From: Spisula solida | Taxonomy: Eukaryota > Mollusca > Bivalvia > Venerida > Mactridae | Direction of reading: 5' to 3' | Assembly (NCBI GenBank): GCA_947247005.1 | Contig: OX365947.1 | Span: 37,218,760 to 37,282,759, forward strand | DNA length: 64,000 nucleotides | In this document: piece after piece, positions 12,601 to 27,600 of the stretch | Layout of the letters: every line of letters starts with the position of its first letter | How positions within the stretch are numbered: position 1 is the stretch's first letter | The notes under the pieces: model-generated | Told to the model about the DNA's origin: nothing | The model's input: the letters and a program-made list of their open reading frames with translations, nothing else | Database searches by the model: none | Position numbers and translations under genes: made by a program

Positions 12601-15600
12601 GCTAAATGAAATGCCGTTGCTTTGTGATTATTTACTGTCCGTCACGCTCGACGGCGCGCGCTGCACCTCGGTCATACTAAGTGACGTCATCAAGAACATT
12701 GTGACGTCACAATATATATATATTGATTAATTAAAACGCTAGATAATTGATAGATCTATATTGCCTGGTAATTTCATTGTTCTAGAATCAATATTGAAAA
12801 CGTTAGAAGGAAAGTCTTCGAATATAATGATCACCCCTCGTATACAAGGTGTTTCATAATATCTAACCCCATTACAAACGAATGCCATGAGAACATGCTT
12901 AATCTCATCTGATGTTTTCAAATACCAATGGAAAGCTAACATTTGGGAGTTTTATTCAATATATAACATGACCATGTTACTATCAATGCAAACCAGGAAT
13001 TTAGATTCTTGCAAAAAGTCATTTTTTCGATAAATGTAAAACTGACGTCCAAATTGAATTTTCCAGCATTCTATTATTTAGCCTGAAGAGTAAAGTAGGA
13101 TAGGTGGAACACACGGAAAAGACAGGCCAGGTTTTGATTATTTATTTACAGACGTTTCAACCACACAATGGTCTTCATCAGGGTACATATAATAACAGAT
13201 GTTACAAATTGTTTACCGAAGTATGAAATGGCGGTATTTATTTCGTTTTCTTCAAGTCATGTGATGTCTATTTTTAAATTGTTTGTCTTATTGTTGTATC
13301 GGTGGTAACATGTATTGGAGAAAATAAATAATGAATAAATTTAAAAAAACTGTCTTACTTGTTATTTACAATTATTGTCAAATATTTCATAGATTGAGTA
13401 AATAAAGATGTCCATATTGTTCGTATATTTGAAGTTGTCCTTTTCGTCGAGGCATAATGTTTCGTTTCTGGCTGTTCTGGTTGGGGTCTTTGGTGGTGGT
13501 GATACTGGTTGTTGGAGGTCTATCATCTCATGCAGTAGTTCATCTGTAGTCTTCATTTGTGCTTCCAGCCATTTCTTTTGACTTTCGATTATTCTAAATT
13601 TTGGTGTTATTAGTGGTGTTGATTTCCAGGTTGGCAGTGGAGGTTTAGTGGATGGTGTTGATGAGTGAAGTTTCTTCTTTGGTTTTCTTTCCTTCGTGAT
13701 AGTGTATGCTTCTACATTACTTTTATGTATTTTTCGGCAGTGTCTTTGTAGGTCGTACAAGTTGACGTATTTTAATTCGCATTGGTGGCAGTTATGCATG
13801 GTTTGTGTCTTCGTCTTGCGGGTTTTGTGGTGTCTGTTGATGTTGGATAACATGCTTTTGATGAATTTCTTACATATATTGCATTGTCTTAATTTCTTCG
13901 TTATTTCTGTATAGGATTCTGGGGGTGCTGGTGTCTGTTTCTTGTAGGTTCTGTTCGTTTTCTCGTTGTTGGCTTCCATTAATAAATCATTTAGTCTGTA
14001 TGGGTGCAGTGTTTTGAATTTCTCGATAAAAGTTTCTTCCATGCGTAATCTGATGTTTGTGTTGTTTGGCGTTGTTATTTAGCTTGTGAAGTATTGCACA
14101 ATGAAACCAGTTCAATAGTGTTTGTAAACAAAATATTATATCAATTCCAAAATTTCATAAGTATGCAACAATCTTAAAGCTATTAAATGTTGCAGTTGCT
14201 TTGGTTACCAGTTGCTAGGTAACAAAAGAACCTAACACAAACAATACGTTCTTGTTTATAGCCAAGTAAATAGGGGGACTGGTTTTTTATTATTTTTCTT
14301 TCTACAATATAAATTATTGTTTTAATTTCACCGTTTTGAAGTATATATTCTACAATGAACCACCAAACGCAATAGATGAGTTTAAAACAATAATTTAGAA
14401 GTAATAGTAATCAAAACACAGTCACCTGTTAACTTGGTCATAAGCGAGACAGTACTTTTATTTGTGTTTCTTTCATTGCTTAGCAACTGGTAAGCAAAGC
14501 AACTGCAATACTCATAAGTTTCAAGGTCATCACAAAAAGACAAAACTTTCAAATCAAAATATAAAATTGTGCTGATAAACACTTTAAAACTGCTTATATC
14601 ATGCCATACTTTATAAGTTATTTAATTTAACTTGGGAAACAAATTCAATTAGGACGTCAAATTTGACATTTATCGAAAAAATGACTTTTTGCAAGAATCT
14701 TAATTCCTGGATTGCATTGATAGTAACACGGTCATGTTATATATTAAATAAAACTCCCAAATGTTAGCTTTCTACTGGTATATGAAAACATCAGATGAGG
14801 TCAAGCATGTTCTCTTGGCAATCGTTTGTAATGGGGTCAGATATTATGAAACACACTGTACATATGTTCGACTAAGATCTCTACTTAGCTACCTTGTGCA
14901 CTAGAAAAGTTGTTTTTTATAAGCATGGTGAAGGAATAATTACTTGTCAAACTAGGATTGTCCATAAATGTAAACAGAAAAATAAAAAATATCACAACAC
15001 AAAACTAGGAAGGGCAATCACAACATCAGCTGTGGCTATTATACTTACCAGTACATATATTGAGCAACAAGTGAATTTATATTTCTCATACTGTAAACCA
15101 ATTTACTTTCACAAATACTAACTTTCAAGTTTTGCTGATTGTCTGCATATTTGCGATTACAAATTTTCGCAAATTAAGTTTTCTTTTATTTTATTAATGA
15201 ACTCAGCGAAATTAAATCACGCGAAATAATTCTTTGGTTTACAGTATTCTGTACTGACACAAAGTTTACTGGCTGACAAGGTAGAACACGAACATAAACA
15301 AACACCATTGAGTACAAGCATAAAACATGGCGTTTGTGCATAACAGACACTCCTCATTGCTGATAACATTCATGCCAAATGTACAGGGGTTCTATAATTC
15401 CGGATAAATCCGGAAATTCGGAAAATAAAAGTTATTTGATGAAAAAGTACCAAGAATTGACTAAGTTATCATCATTTAAAGCTACATTTAACAATAGAAC
15501 CATGTTTGAAACAGAGTTTTGGTTTAGGCATGTGTGCTTATGCCATCCCAAACAGACTAGGATCTTATTTTCAGGATTGGGCATTATGCCTTAGTAGAAT

Positions 15601-18600
15601 CCCTGAATGTATTATAAGTAAAAAGACTGCGTTCAATAAACGCTTATGCCCCCTGTGGAAGCCTTGTCCATAAATAAGTCTAAGTCCAAAATTAGGTCAA
15701 GGTGAAGGTCAAAATGGGGTCAGGTGATACAGGTGTGTGGAGAGTGTTCATATACAACATCCATGCAAGTTTGGAAGCTTTGTAGCAAGCCATAAAGATG
15801 CTAGAAGAAACGGTCAATTTGGGTTAACCAGGACGGACGGACGAACGGACGGACGAACGGACGGACAGGTGAATCACTATATGCCTCCCGATCTATCGAT
15901 ACGGGGGCATAAAAATGGTCAATGCTTGTCAAAGTTATGACCTGGACGAACTTCAATTTGACCTTTGACCTCCAACTAAGACCTCAACCTTTGAGGTAAG
16001 GTCATGGCACTTGCACATTAAGTTTAATAATCATGCCAAATATAAGTAAGATTGGTCAATGCATGTCAAAGTGAGGGTCTGGACAAAATGAGACGCATTT
16101 ACACTAAATGTGGCAACTATGTCTCGCTCACCACCAACAGGTCAGACAAAAAACACAGTTCTAGTCAGGCCCTTTATTCTGGCATTAAAAAACCAGTCAG
16201 GTTGAAAATCATGGTAGGTTGGGAAACCGGAACATAATGTTATTATTACTGAGAGGCCTAACCTACCTTTTATCTGTATGAGTCCACGCATGATGGGAAT
16301 CACTCAATAAAGACATCAGGGAAACCACTGAGGTCAATAACTCACTGGACTTTCTCTTCTTGCTACTGAAATGTTTCATTGTTTTGTTAAAAGACAATCA
16401 GACACAACAAGAATACACTACAGGCAAAATAAATCTAGGCGAAGCTAAAAAATACTTGTAAGATAACCTATCATTAAAGACACACACTGGCAATTATAAC
16501 AATAGATGTTTGTGAAACACACATGCCCCCATAGCAGCCCAATAGTCAGAAATGTTAAAGGTCACAGTGACCTTGACCTTTGACCTCAATATCAATAGAG
16601 GTCATCTACTGTTGCTGACCAACCTCCATGTAAAGTTTGAAGTTCCTATGTCAAAGAGTTATTGAACGTAAACCATTTATACGACCGACCGACCAACCGA
16701 CCGACCTACAGACAGACATGTGCAAAGCAATATACCCCCTCATCAAAGATGTGGGGCATAATAAGACAAAATAAGATGGCCGACAGTCAGCCATCTTGAA
16801 TTTCTTTGGACAAATTTTTATGTCACACAGTACTACTTATCATGTTAATCAACTGTATAAATGTTCATAAAAATATGTAAAATGATGAAGGACAAGTTGG
16901 GATGGACGGACAAAACAAATGGACGGACAGGAAACTACTATATGCTTCCAACATCAGTAGGTAGATTCCGGGGCAATAAAAAGAATTTTGATCAAGGCTA
17001 GAAAGAACGTGCTATTTTCTCACCTGCCATGTTTTGCTGGTGTGAAGCATCTACTACATTTATACCAGATAGCAGTGATCATACATGATAGTAGGTTGGC
17101 ATTCTCTCTAACAACGTGGGATGATAAGAAATCTCTACTGATACTACACAGTGTAAGACCAGGTCTGAAACAAACCAATGACATAATAAGCATAAAAAAA
17201 TAAACAAACAACAAGTGAGAATGATTTAATAGCATAACAAGAGCGCCGCAAGATGGGCACCACACTCAACTATGGCACATTGTCAGAAATTGATTTTTTG
17301 TTTTAATAATATGCCAAATAAGCTCTGATTTCATTCCTATGCAGGGCGTACGTAAGCTACCTAACATCAAAATGTCTCTTTCCTAACTAAACATTTGAAC
17401 AAAAACTGACTTTTGAATTTTAGTAACAGTAACCCAGACAGCTAAATTTTCATTGAATAAAAGCTCCGCGAGTCGCAAGTGTCGCCTGACGAAATGCAAA
17501 TTTGTCATGGAAAACTATCTAGTATTGGGCTACATATCAGACTCACAAGAGCTCTCTAGTCATCTGAACTAAAAACGACAAAGCGATGCTCTGGACAAAA
17601 AAATGTCCTGATAAAATCAATCTGAAGGGAATCATTCAAACACTACACAAGCTAGAGTTATGATTCTTGCGCACTGCACTTCATGTCACAGCAAAGAAAC
17701 ATGCATTCCTATTTTTGAGTCATTAATAGTTATAGTGACAAAGTTATGCCACGGATAAGAAATGCTTATAAAATCAATCAAAGGGAAAAAATTGAAAAAT
17801 AGCACAAGGTAGAGTTACGGTTCTTGTGTACTGCTTGGACTTTTGGTAAGAAACATGCATACCAAGTTTCAAGTCATTCAACCTCATAGTGACAAAGTTA
17901 TCCTCCGGACAAGAAATGCTCAAATTAAATCAATCTAAGGAAATAATTAAAAAACGATGCAAGGCACAGTTATGGTTCTTGCGCACTGCATTTCTGCTTA
18001 TTGCAAGAAACATACATACAAAATCTTGAGTCATTTGAACTTAAGGTGACCAAGTTATGCTCCGGACAAGAAATGCTCTAATAAAATCAATCAAAGGGAA
18101 ATAATTCAAAAACTATGACAGGTAGAGTTATGGTTCTTGCGCACTGCACTCCGGCTTATTGCAAGAAACATGCCTATCAATTCTTGAGTCATTTGAACGT
18201 AAGGTGACAAAGTTATGCTCCGGACAAGAAATGCTCTAATAAAATCAATCAAAGGGAAATAATTCAAAAACTATGACAGGTAGAGTTATGGTTCTTGCGC
18301 ACTGCACTTTGGCTTATTGCAAGAAACATGCATACCAAATCTAAAGTCATTTGAACGTAAGGTGACAAAGTTATGCTCCGGACAAGAAATGCTCTAATAA
18401 AATCAATCAAAGGGAAATTATTCAAAAACTATGACAGGTAGAGTTATGGTTCTTGCGCACTGCACTCCGGCTTATTGCAAGAAACATGCATACCAATTCT
18501 TGAGTCATTTGAACTTAAGGCGACACAAAAATGCTCCTTTAAACAAAGTACCTAATATACAGCAAGTTTGAATCCAATATCTCATTTCAAACTAAGTTAT

Positions 18601-21600
18601 AAAGTGGAAACTGATTCTTATATTTAGCAAAAGTGACCTTGACCCCCATCATGCCTTATTTCAACCAGAGCGAGCAACTTTATACAAGCCATCTATGCAG
18701 CAAGTTTATCACATCATCTCAATCCTACCATTAAGTCAAGTTATAGAGAATACAGGGCTTGACACTACCAAATTTTCAATGGTGATTCAAAGGACCAGCA
18801 TCTGTTTAGACTTGCTGGTTCGACAGAATTCCAGGTGGTCCTAACTGCTTTTAGGCAACTTTCACCATGTATGCATTCATGTTCTTACTGTGTTTTGTTT
18901 TACTTAGAGCAATAACTAAATTTAATTAAAAACATCATTCGTCAGTTTGAATTTTCCATTTAAACAGCTATAAGATCATGTTTGAAAAATCATTTCCTCT
19001 GTAAGTTCAGTTGTAAATGGGACCAGCTGCTGCCTTCCATGAGTTAGAGGTCCTCCAAAAAATCCACAGGTCTCGGACCACCAGACCAGTGTTAGTGTCG
19101 AGTCCTGGTATAAACAGATTTTCTATACCAACTCACTCCCATATACACTCAAACTTTTACCGCGTTTTGTGGGGGTATAACAAAAAAAGATTAATTGACT
19201 TACCCTGACTTCTTCATAGATATAGAGTTGATTGTGAATGTTGCAATGGTGTTCAATTGTTGCTCTGATAGAAGAGAACAAATGGCGGACATGTTTCGTG
19301 TTAACATGTACCATCTCCCTACTACCAATGTGCTATCAGTTATATTCTCCATCTGAAACACATAACAACTATCACTGAATATGATGAAAACAAAACTCCT
19401 CACAGCAGCTACTTCCCCTTGCATGTACATTAGCCACTGCCATCACAACATACCACTTGCATGGGTGAAAGTTGGAAATTCTGAAAAACCTGAAATCCTC
19501 AAAAAATGTCAATTTAAATAGGGAAAATAAAAGAAAAACAGGCTTTTTTGTCACTCTCAAAAACCTGAAGTTTAGGCATGTGCATGAAAATTTCACCCAT
19601 GCACTTGTTGATAAACACTTCACATGATATTTCAAAATGTAGAAGAAACCGTAAAAGAAGTCCCTACGCCTTGCTACCTTGCAACCAAAACAAGACCTGG
19701 CAGTATAAAACATTGATCAGTAGAAATTGAATGTGTTCAAATTTAATTGAGTGATGAAGCAAGTTAAATGGAAGTCAATCCAGCGAAAATCATCAGATCA
19801 AAAATTCCTGACAACATGTGCAACTAGACTTGGTACAAATCATTCATGTGAAGTTTCTTTGAAATCTGACTGTTGGTTAAGAAGGACAAGCGCCGATGAA
19901 CTATGACATCTATCTGGACTGATGGACAGACATCCAACACACAATCCATTAGTCAACCCTCACTATATGTAGGAGACTTAATATGTCTCCCTCATTATAT
20001 TTGAGAGACATTATAAGAACTTATGAATATAAGACTTTAATGTTGAACAAAAAAGAAATAAACATACATTGCCAGACCATGACTTTGCAAGATTGACATC
20101 GACGTCAGGGAGATGTTCCAATATGGCCGACATGGAACGTGCCTCAGATAACCACTCCTCCATAGTCTTAAATATCAGCACTGATCTAAGTCTCTGCATT
20201 ACCAGAACATCCTGTAATCACATATAAAACACACATTGAACTTTATTTCAAATACCATATATATTTCTTCCGAGTGCTCATATTGCACGCACTTCTATCA
20301 ACCCTGGACGAATATTGTTACTAAATGTTGGAAACCTCGTTTATAAACAGTTTTAAAAAGACATATTCAATGTCTCTGATGGGTTAATTGGTAACAGCCT
20401 TATTCTTTCATCATATTTGCACAAAATCTTTAATCTGACTTTTTTCTTTTTTTATAACCTACGTCCAATACATAACTGCATGCAATATTTGGATGAATAC
20501 ATTAACTTTACTGTGAATAATACTTCAAATAACTTCAGTAAAACTTTGATATCTCCAGGGGTGATCGGTCCTGATAAAATGCTCAAGATAAACCATGTGC
20601 TTATAGTAACCAAAGTGTCATTTTATTGATGACACAAACAAAAGTAAGTATCTGCCCTTCATGGCAGCAAAATAGTAATGTCGTGGTTATGGCAACCCTA
20701 GCATATAACCTACTGACCTAAAAATTAATAGAGGTCAACTTCTGTTGCTGACCAACCTCCAGGTAAGCTCAAACTTAAATTACACTAGGAAAAACTGTTC
20801 TACATAAATTTATTGAGCAAAACCCGTATTGTCTACTGACTGACCGACCTGACATGTCGGAAGCAATTAAAACTTCTCATCAAAGATGTGGGCATACAAA
20901 TTGTGTCAAATTTTATACGAACCCATATGAACTGCAAGCGAACATTTTGTTTCTTCTGAACAATTTTGTACAAGTTTTTCCACAGTTTGGTATCAAGGTA
21001 GCTATGTATAAACGATAGATCAAACATCTGTAAGGCTAACGGCTTCTCCTCAAGGCTTCTCTTGCCTTTGGAATAGAATGATAACATCATGACCACCTCT
21101 CCCCAAGCTTCACATAAGTATAACATGTATGTCAGCTTCTCAGTATCTTCCTGTAAACAATAATAATCACAAGAAATGAGACTAGAAGGATTTTAGACAC
21201 AAAAATGTAAGTCTCCCACATTGAGCTGTAACTCCGGTAAAAAATCATCCAACATAAAACTCCTGACAATACATACATGTATGTACATGCACAACTAGGC
21301 TCTTTACACGACAATATGTATATGCACAACTAGGCTCTTTACACGACAATATGTACATGCACAACTAGGCTCGTTACACGACAATATGTACATGCACAAC
21401 TAGGCTCGTTACACGACAATATGTACATGCACAACTAGGCTCGTTACATGACAATATGTACATGCACAACTAGGCTCTTACCCGACAATATGTACATGCA
21501 CAACTAGGCTCGTTACACGACAATATGTACATGAACAACTAGGCTCGTTACACGACAATATGTACATGCACAACTAGGCTCTTTACACGACAATATGTAC

Positions 21601-24600
21601 ATGCACAACTAGGCTCGTTACACGACAATATGTACATGCACAACTAGGCTCGTTACACGACAATATGTACATGCACAACTAGGCTCGTTACACGACAATA
21701 TGTACATGAAAAACTAGGCTTGTTACACGACAATATGTACATGCACAACTAGGCTCGTTACACGACAATATGTACATGCACAACTAGGCTCGTTACACGA
21801 CAATATGTACATGCACAACTAGGCTCGTTACCCAGAATTAATTCATGTGAAGTTTGATTAAAACATGCCAAATGGTCAAACAATTACGCTGACAAATTTT
21901 GTGACATCCATTCATTCAGAAATTCCACCATTAAAACAAGGTAACTCAACAGTAATGCTTCTTTCAACAACCCCCCTCCCCTCGCTAAAGAGGTGACGTT
22001 ACTGTGAGGTAATTTTACGTTAAAGTATGTGTAACTAAGTTGTATTATCCAAACAAATCAACCTGTACCTCAACCTTTATGCATGAACATATTATAAGCT
22101 TCTTGCTTAGAAAACATATCAACTTTTGCACGTAAGAGGTGGTTGGTTGACAAGTCCTTTAGATTAATGATATGTTTATAGTACACCTCGTACATAATTG
22201 TATTACTAACTGCATAAGAAAACACAGGATGTAGTGAAATATTTGCAATGAATCAACTGTTAACTTATGCTAATAGACGGTAAGACGGTTTATAGTACAC
22301 CTCATACATAATTGTATTACTAACTGCATAAGAAAACACAGGATGTAGTGAAATATATGCAATGAATCAACTGTTAACTTATGATAATAGACGGTAAGAC
22401 AACCAGAATAATTTGTTCCAAAAAATAAGAATATTCTAGTACAGAGAATTTGACTTGATCCTTGACCTTCTATTAGCATAATTTCACAGCTGATATATTG
22501 TCTACATTTAAAACCCTTTTCTATGACTTCATAAGTAGGGAGTATCACCAAGACGCTCAAGGTGTAATACATGGACCAATATTGCATGGTTTGCTAGCGG
22601 AATATGATATATTCAATGCAAGAACCTTGTAATAGATTCATGCATTATGGTAAGGATCACGCCATTATCTCCATACTATATCTAAAGCCTACCTGAGTCT
22701 CCTCCATATACTTGGTGAGTGAAGGTACAAAGATATGCGTCTCCATGAACTCTATCATACTCCATACAGACTGTACAGTCAGATCCGTCACACTATAGTC
22801 AGCTACCTTCACATTTAACAGATAATGATGAAACAGGACACATACACCTGTGAAGTTACCTGTAACATAGTCATTATTGCAATTATTTTTTACATAACAG
22901 AAGGAATTAACATGGAAACTAGATGAGTTTTTGACACAAATAAAAGCTCTGTGAGCCGAATGTGTCGCACAAAACTTAATGTCATTACAAAAAACATGCA
23001 CAGCAAGTAATAAATCATTCAAACTAATGGTTACCAAGTTATTCTCCGGACAAGCAAAAGCAAGTTTTGTGTCATTCAAACCAATGGTCACAAAGTTATG
23101 CCCCAAACAAGCAAAATCAATCACAGGGGAATAATTCAAAAACGGCGCTAGGTAAAGTTATAGTTTTTGCGCACTGCACTTCATGTCATTGCAAGAAACA
23201 TGCATATCAAGTTTTGAGTCATTCAAACAAATGGTTACAAAGTTATGCTCCAGACTTGTGAGCAAAATGGGACGCCAAAAGTTGAAAACCGGTAGGGGGC
23301 TAAAAATCATTGTTCGATCGAATCACAATTTCAAACAATATTTTCTAACGGCTAGCAGTTAATAATGATACCCTGGTGTGACAGGGTGATTAGAGAGTTT
23401 TATGTACCAGTTTCCTCAGCCTCTACAAAATGTGTTTTCAGGGTAGCTGCAAACTTTTTCCAAACATCTAGCATCATTCCTGGTGGTAGCGACTGAATCA
23501 TCTCACCATATCTGTAGAATACAACATTATTGTAAAATCATTAATTTTCACCAGTATTCAATTTTGCAGATATTCGTAAAATGGTAATTTGGTGGTTTTT
23601 TAAATTTGCAGATTTAAAATATTGAAAGAAAAATCACTTGTTACCAATGTTTGAGGTAAATTATTCAATGGTATTAAATTATGCAATCAAGTTCATTTCG
23701 TGAAAATTACGAAACATTAATCCACCGCAAATATTGAAAATTTTACAGTTGTTTATGTTCTCTGTTACAGGCTTTCTTCTGCCCTTTCAAAAAGTAGTAG
23801 GGCAAAAGTATGGCATATTTTATTTAACAAGAGGGCCCAAAGGGCCATAGGTCGCTCACCTGTCCTAGTAGTTCATGATCATTGTGACCAAATTTCATAC
23901 AGATTAGGCCAAAATTGTGACTTGAGTGACTACACAAGATTTTTCTATGATTTGACCTTGTGACCTAGTTTTTGACCCCAGATGACCCAATATCAAGCTT
24001 GACCTCGATTTTGTTAAGATGATCATTGTGACCAAGTTTCATAAAGATTAGGTCAAAATTGTGACCTCTAGGGACTACACAAAGTTTTTCTATGATTTGA
24101 CCTTGTGACCTAGATTATGACCCCGGATGACCCAATATCGATCTTGACCTAGATTTTGTTAAGATGATCACTGTGACCAAGTTTCATAAAGATTAGGCCA
24201 AAATTGTGACCTCTAGTGACTACACAAGATTTTTCCATGATTTGACCTTGTGACCTAGTTTATGTTCCCGGATGACCCAATATCGAACTTGACCTAGATT
24301 TTGTTAAGATGATTATTGTGACCTCTCAAAATCCACCAATCAATAAAAATAGCTTATAGCCTCAAGATAATGAAAAAGATCAGGGAGTTGCGTATCATAT
24401 AAGAAAAATTTGGTTTGTCAAACGGGGTGAACATATTTTCTCTCACGCGCAGACTGATTAGCTCAACCCTAGTTTCACTTTCATACTTTAGCCAGAAAAC
24501 TGATAGGTGACTAAAAACGATATAAAAATATGAAGGTTACCTTTTAAAGAACCTTGGAGGCACCTGAAAGACTTTATCTCCTGGACTTATACACAGGCTG

Positions 24601-27600
24601 CCCAAAATTTTTGTTATCAATTTCGGAATCTGACGTAGTTTGGAATATATCACCACAAACTCATGTAGCAATTTGTCTAATGCATTCATATCTTCATCAA
24701 ATATCTGCAATCAAGACAAAATCATGAAATTAACTAGAAGGGGTTTCGACACAAAGGGTAATAACTCCGGAAATATTTATTCGACCTAAAATTCCTGATA
24801 ATATATGGCACAACTACTAATGGTAATGGTACCTACGATTCATATGAAAATTTATTAGTTTAAACCTACTTTATTTCACGCAGATTTACAATATATTATA
24901 AACTAACAATACAATACAGAAATAAGATTTGATCAAAAGCTTTCAGAAGCTTATTTAGATCATTTCTCAAAAAGAGAAAATCTAAAGAAATATGGTGAGG
25001 GAGAACAATAGTGGACAAAATTGGTGACATTCATCCAGACAGACGCCCCTCACAAAATCAATATGTCTCTCCAGCATATATGGGGAATAGAATTTTTTGG
25101 ACTTATTTGCTTTCATATGATAGATTGAAAAAAGATAATAGAAAGTTGGACAGGGATGGCAGCACTCAAATTACCGGCCGAGCATTATGACAGTTTAATC
25201 AAAACTATGTAACTACAGAGTTCAACTAACCTGTGTGTCAATCCAGCCGACATTGAGTATGTCCAGTAACTTTGGTTCCAGTATGTGATGGTTGACTTGA
25301 AGTAATGTAGTAAAACACTCGTACCAGTCTACGTACGATCTGTAAATCAAACATCAACACAGTAAACTACCACTACTTGCACCACTGCAACTCTTTTGAA
25401 ACCATGGTTATATATGGGGGGAGGTGGTCTAGAGGTAGGGCGCACCCTTAAGGGATTGAGAGGTCCTGGGTTCGATCTCTGTCTGCTCAATTTCTCTAAG
25501 CAAGCAAAACCCACAACGCTCTACTCTACAACGGTGTGAATTGGTACATGTTCGATATTCTTCGGCGCCGCATCTCGATGAGAGAGAGAAATAGGTAGCC
25601 CAATAACCAGAGGGAGTTAAAATGTCAATGGGTGGCTGAATTTATGGCTGAAAGTGGCCCAAGAAAACCGGCAACTTGACTTATTTGATATTGGAAAGAA
25701 CCTTGCAAAGAAGTCTTAAATTCAAATAAAAGATGGTCTGCTATCAAGACAGTCTGCTATAAGACCATTTTCTAATCTTCTCTGAGAAGAGGCACAGCAG
25801 GACAAAGGACTAGCCCATGTGGCAACTACTTGCTGCAAACAAGTGATCGAAATCATTTTGGAAATCAGGAATTCATAAATCAGAAGACTAAACCAATTAG
25901 CAACAAAACCATGGATAGTCTAGGGCTAGAAACTTTAAGATGTACCACATTGCAAATACATGTCCTGGTTTAGAGTGTTAGTGTTGAAACTAAAATTCTC
26001 TGAGCAGTATAGAATAGAGGCTTGTACTGTGTAAATTGTATGCTTAACCAGTAGAAAACATGTGAATTAGTTTTAAGGTAACGTTACATCAAAGTTTTAC
26101 ATGATGCTATATTTATATCTTTTATACAAGTCGATATATTACTATATATATACTAGATGAATAGAATATTTGGACATCAGCGAATCTAATTATGATAATC
26201 GATTGTCAGTGACTAAAGTTTAAATAAGTTTCTTTTTTTATCATTTAAATCATATAACAACGTCAGATAAATGTTTGAAATGAATCATTGGTCCCTTACC
26301 TTGTAGTCTCATTATCAGCCACTTGTCTGCTGTTAACCAGAACTTGGACAATATGTCTATAAAACTGTATCTGAACATGTTCATTTTTCTTATCCATATC
26401 AATGTCGTACAATTCTCTGCTTTTAATCACGTCGAGAAGTCTTTTTATAGTAACAAACACGTGTGAATCAGGAACTGTTCTGCTTATATGATTGTCATCT
26501 TTGCGTACACCAACCAATGTACATATCTCCATCATCAGGTAATGTGCTGTAAGGTGTATTCCATTATGGCTGCAAAATATGAATTATTTATTTATCAGGC
26601 TAAACTTCATTTATTAAGCTTGCTAGTAAATGACAAGTTGTGAACATGTAGAGGACATGAGGATAGGAGGACAGTCGACAGTAGTTTGAGGCATTGAAGT
26701 TCTACTGTAAAAGCAATGTCAGGTTTCCCTGCATGGCTGTTTAATACAGGTTATACTGTGTTTGTATAGTAAAATATCTCAGAGCAAAAACATGACAAAT
26801 ACCTGGGGCACAAAACACGAAATGCATATGTATACCCAGAGACTAGGCATAGTGCGACGCCAGCCATATTAAGTAACAAAGAGACTTAAAATTACTTCCG
26901 GCACTGCCTGACCCTTATAGACCGAAGTATGCCATCTGATCATTGGACGCCATCTGATTGGATTTATTACACAGGTAAAAGTTATAGAAGTAATACAGTG
27001 TATCGGTAATTACCAATTTTGTTGAATGAAGTTATCATAGATCACTGGTAAATACAGACTACACTGTGCAGGATTCACCTGAAAATACATAACATTGACA
27101 CATTAGACAATCTAAGTTTAACCTTAAATTGTACACTTAGTAAATTGGGGTTAATAGTTCCAAAAATATTATTTCAGATTTATCAAGCGTACCCTGTCAT
27201 ATTATTCAACAAGTTACAGTTTATTCAAGAAATTAAGGCATAATGCCCATGGATCATGTTTACAATTGTTATTTTAAATATATATATTCATGTATAACTA
27301 CGCATGCAAAGAACACGCACTCACACGCAATACCATACATCCCACATACTCACACACACACACGCACGCACGCACACACACACACGCACTCACTCACACA
27401 CACACGCGCACGCACCCACACACGCACACGCATACACATATGATATAAATGCACAGTTTAACACTTTACATGTAGAATATTACAAAATATTTCGTGGTGA
27501 GAGGGTATGTTACAACATATTTATTTAAAGAACTTAATAAGAATGCCTGAGGTTAAGTTGTATATGAAAAAAACTACATACAGAACACACACAGAGCAAT

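Noticed and set aside
21260..21835. CRISPR-like regular array
   Set aside because: Units are contiguous without unique spacers, and the context is a eukaryotic intron. The same holds for the arrays at 34778, 37380, 40917 and 57080.
22803..22847. Alternative acceptor of URB2 exon 13 at GGTAG|CTGAC
   Set aside because: It keeps the frame but drops the VLFHHYLLNVK block that aligns with human URB2; the upstream CACAG acceptor is stronger.
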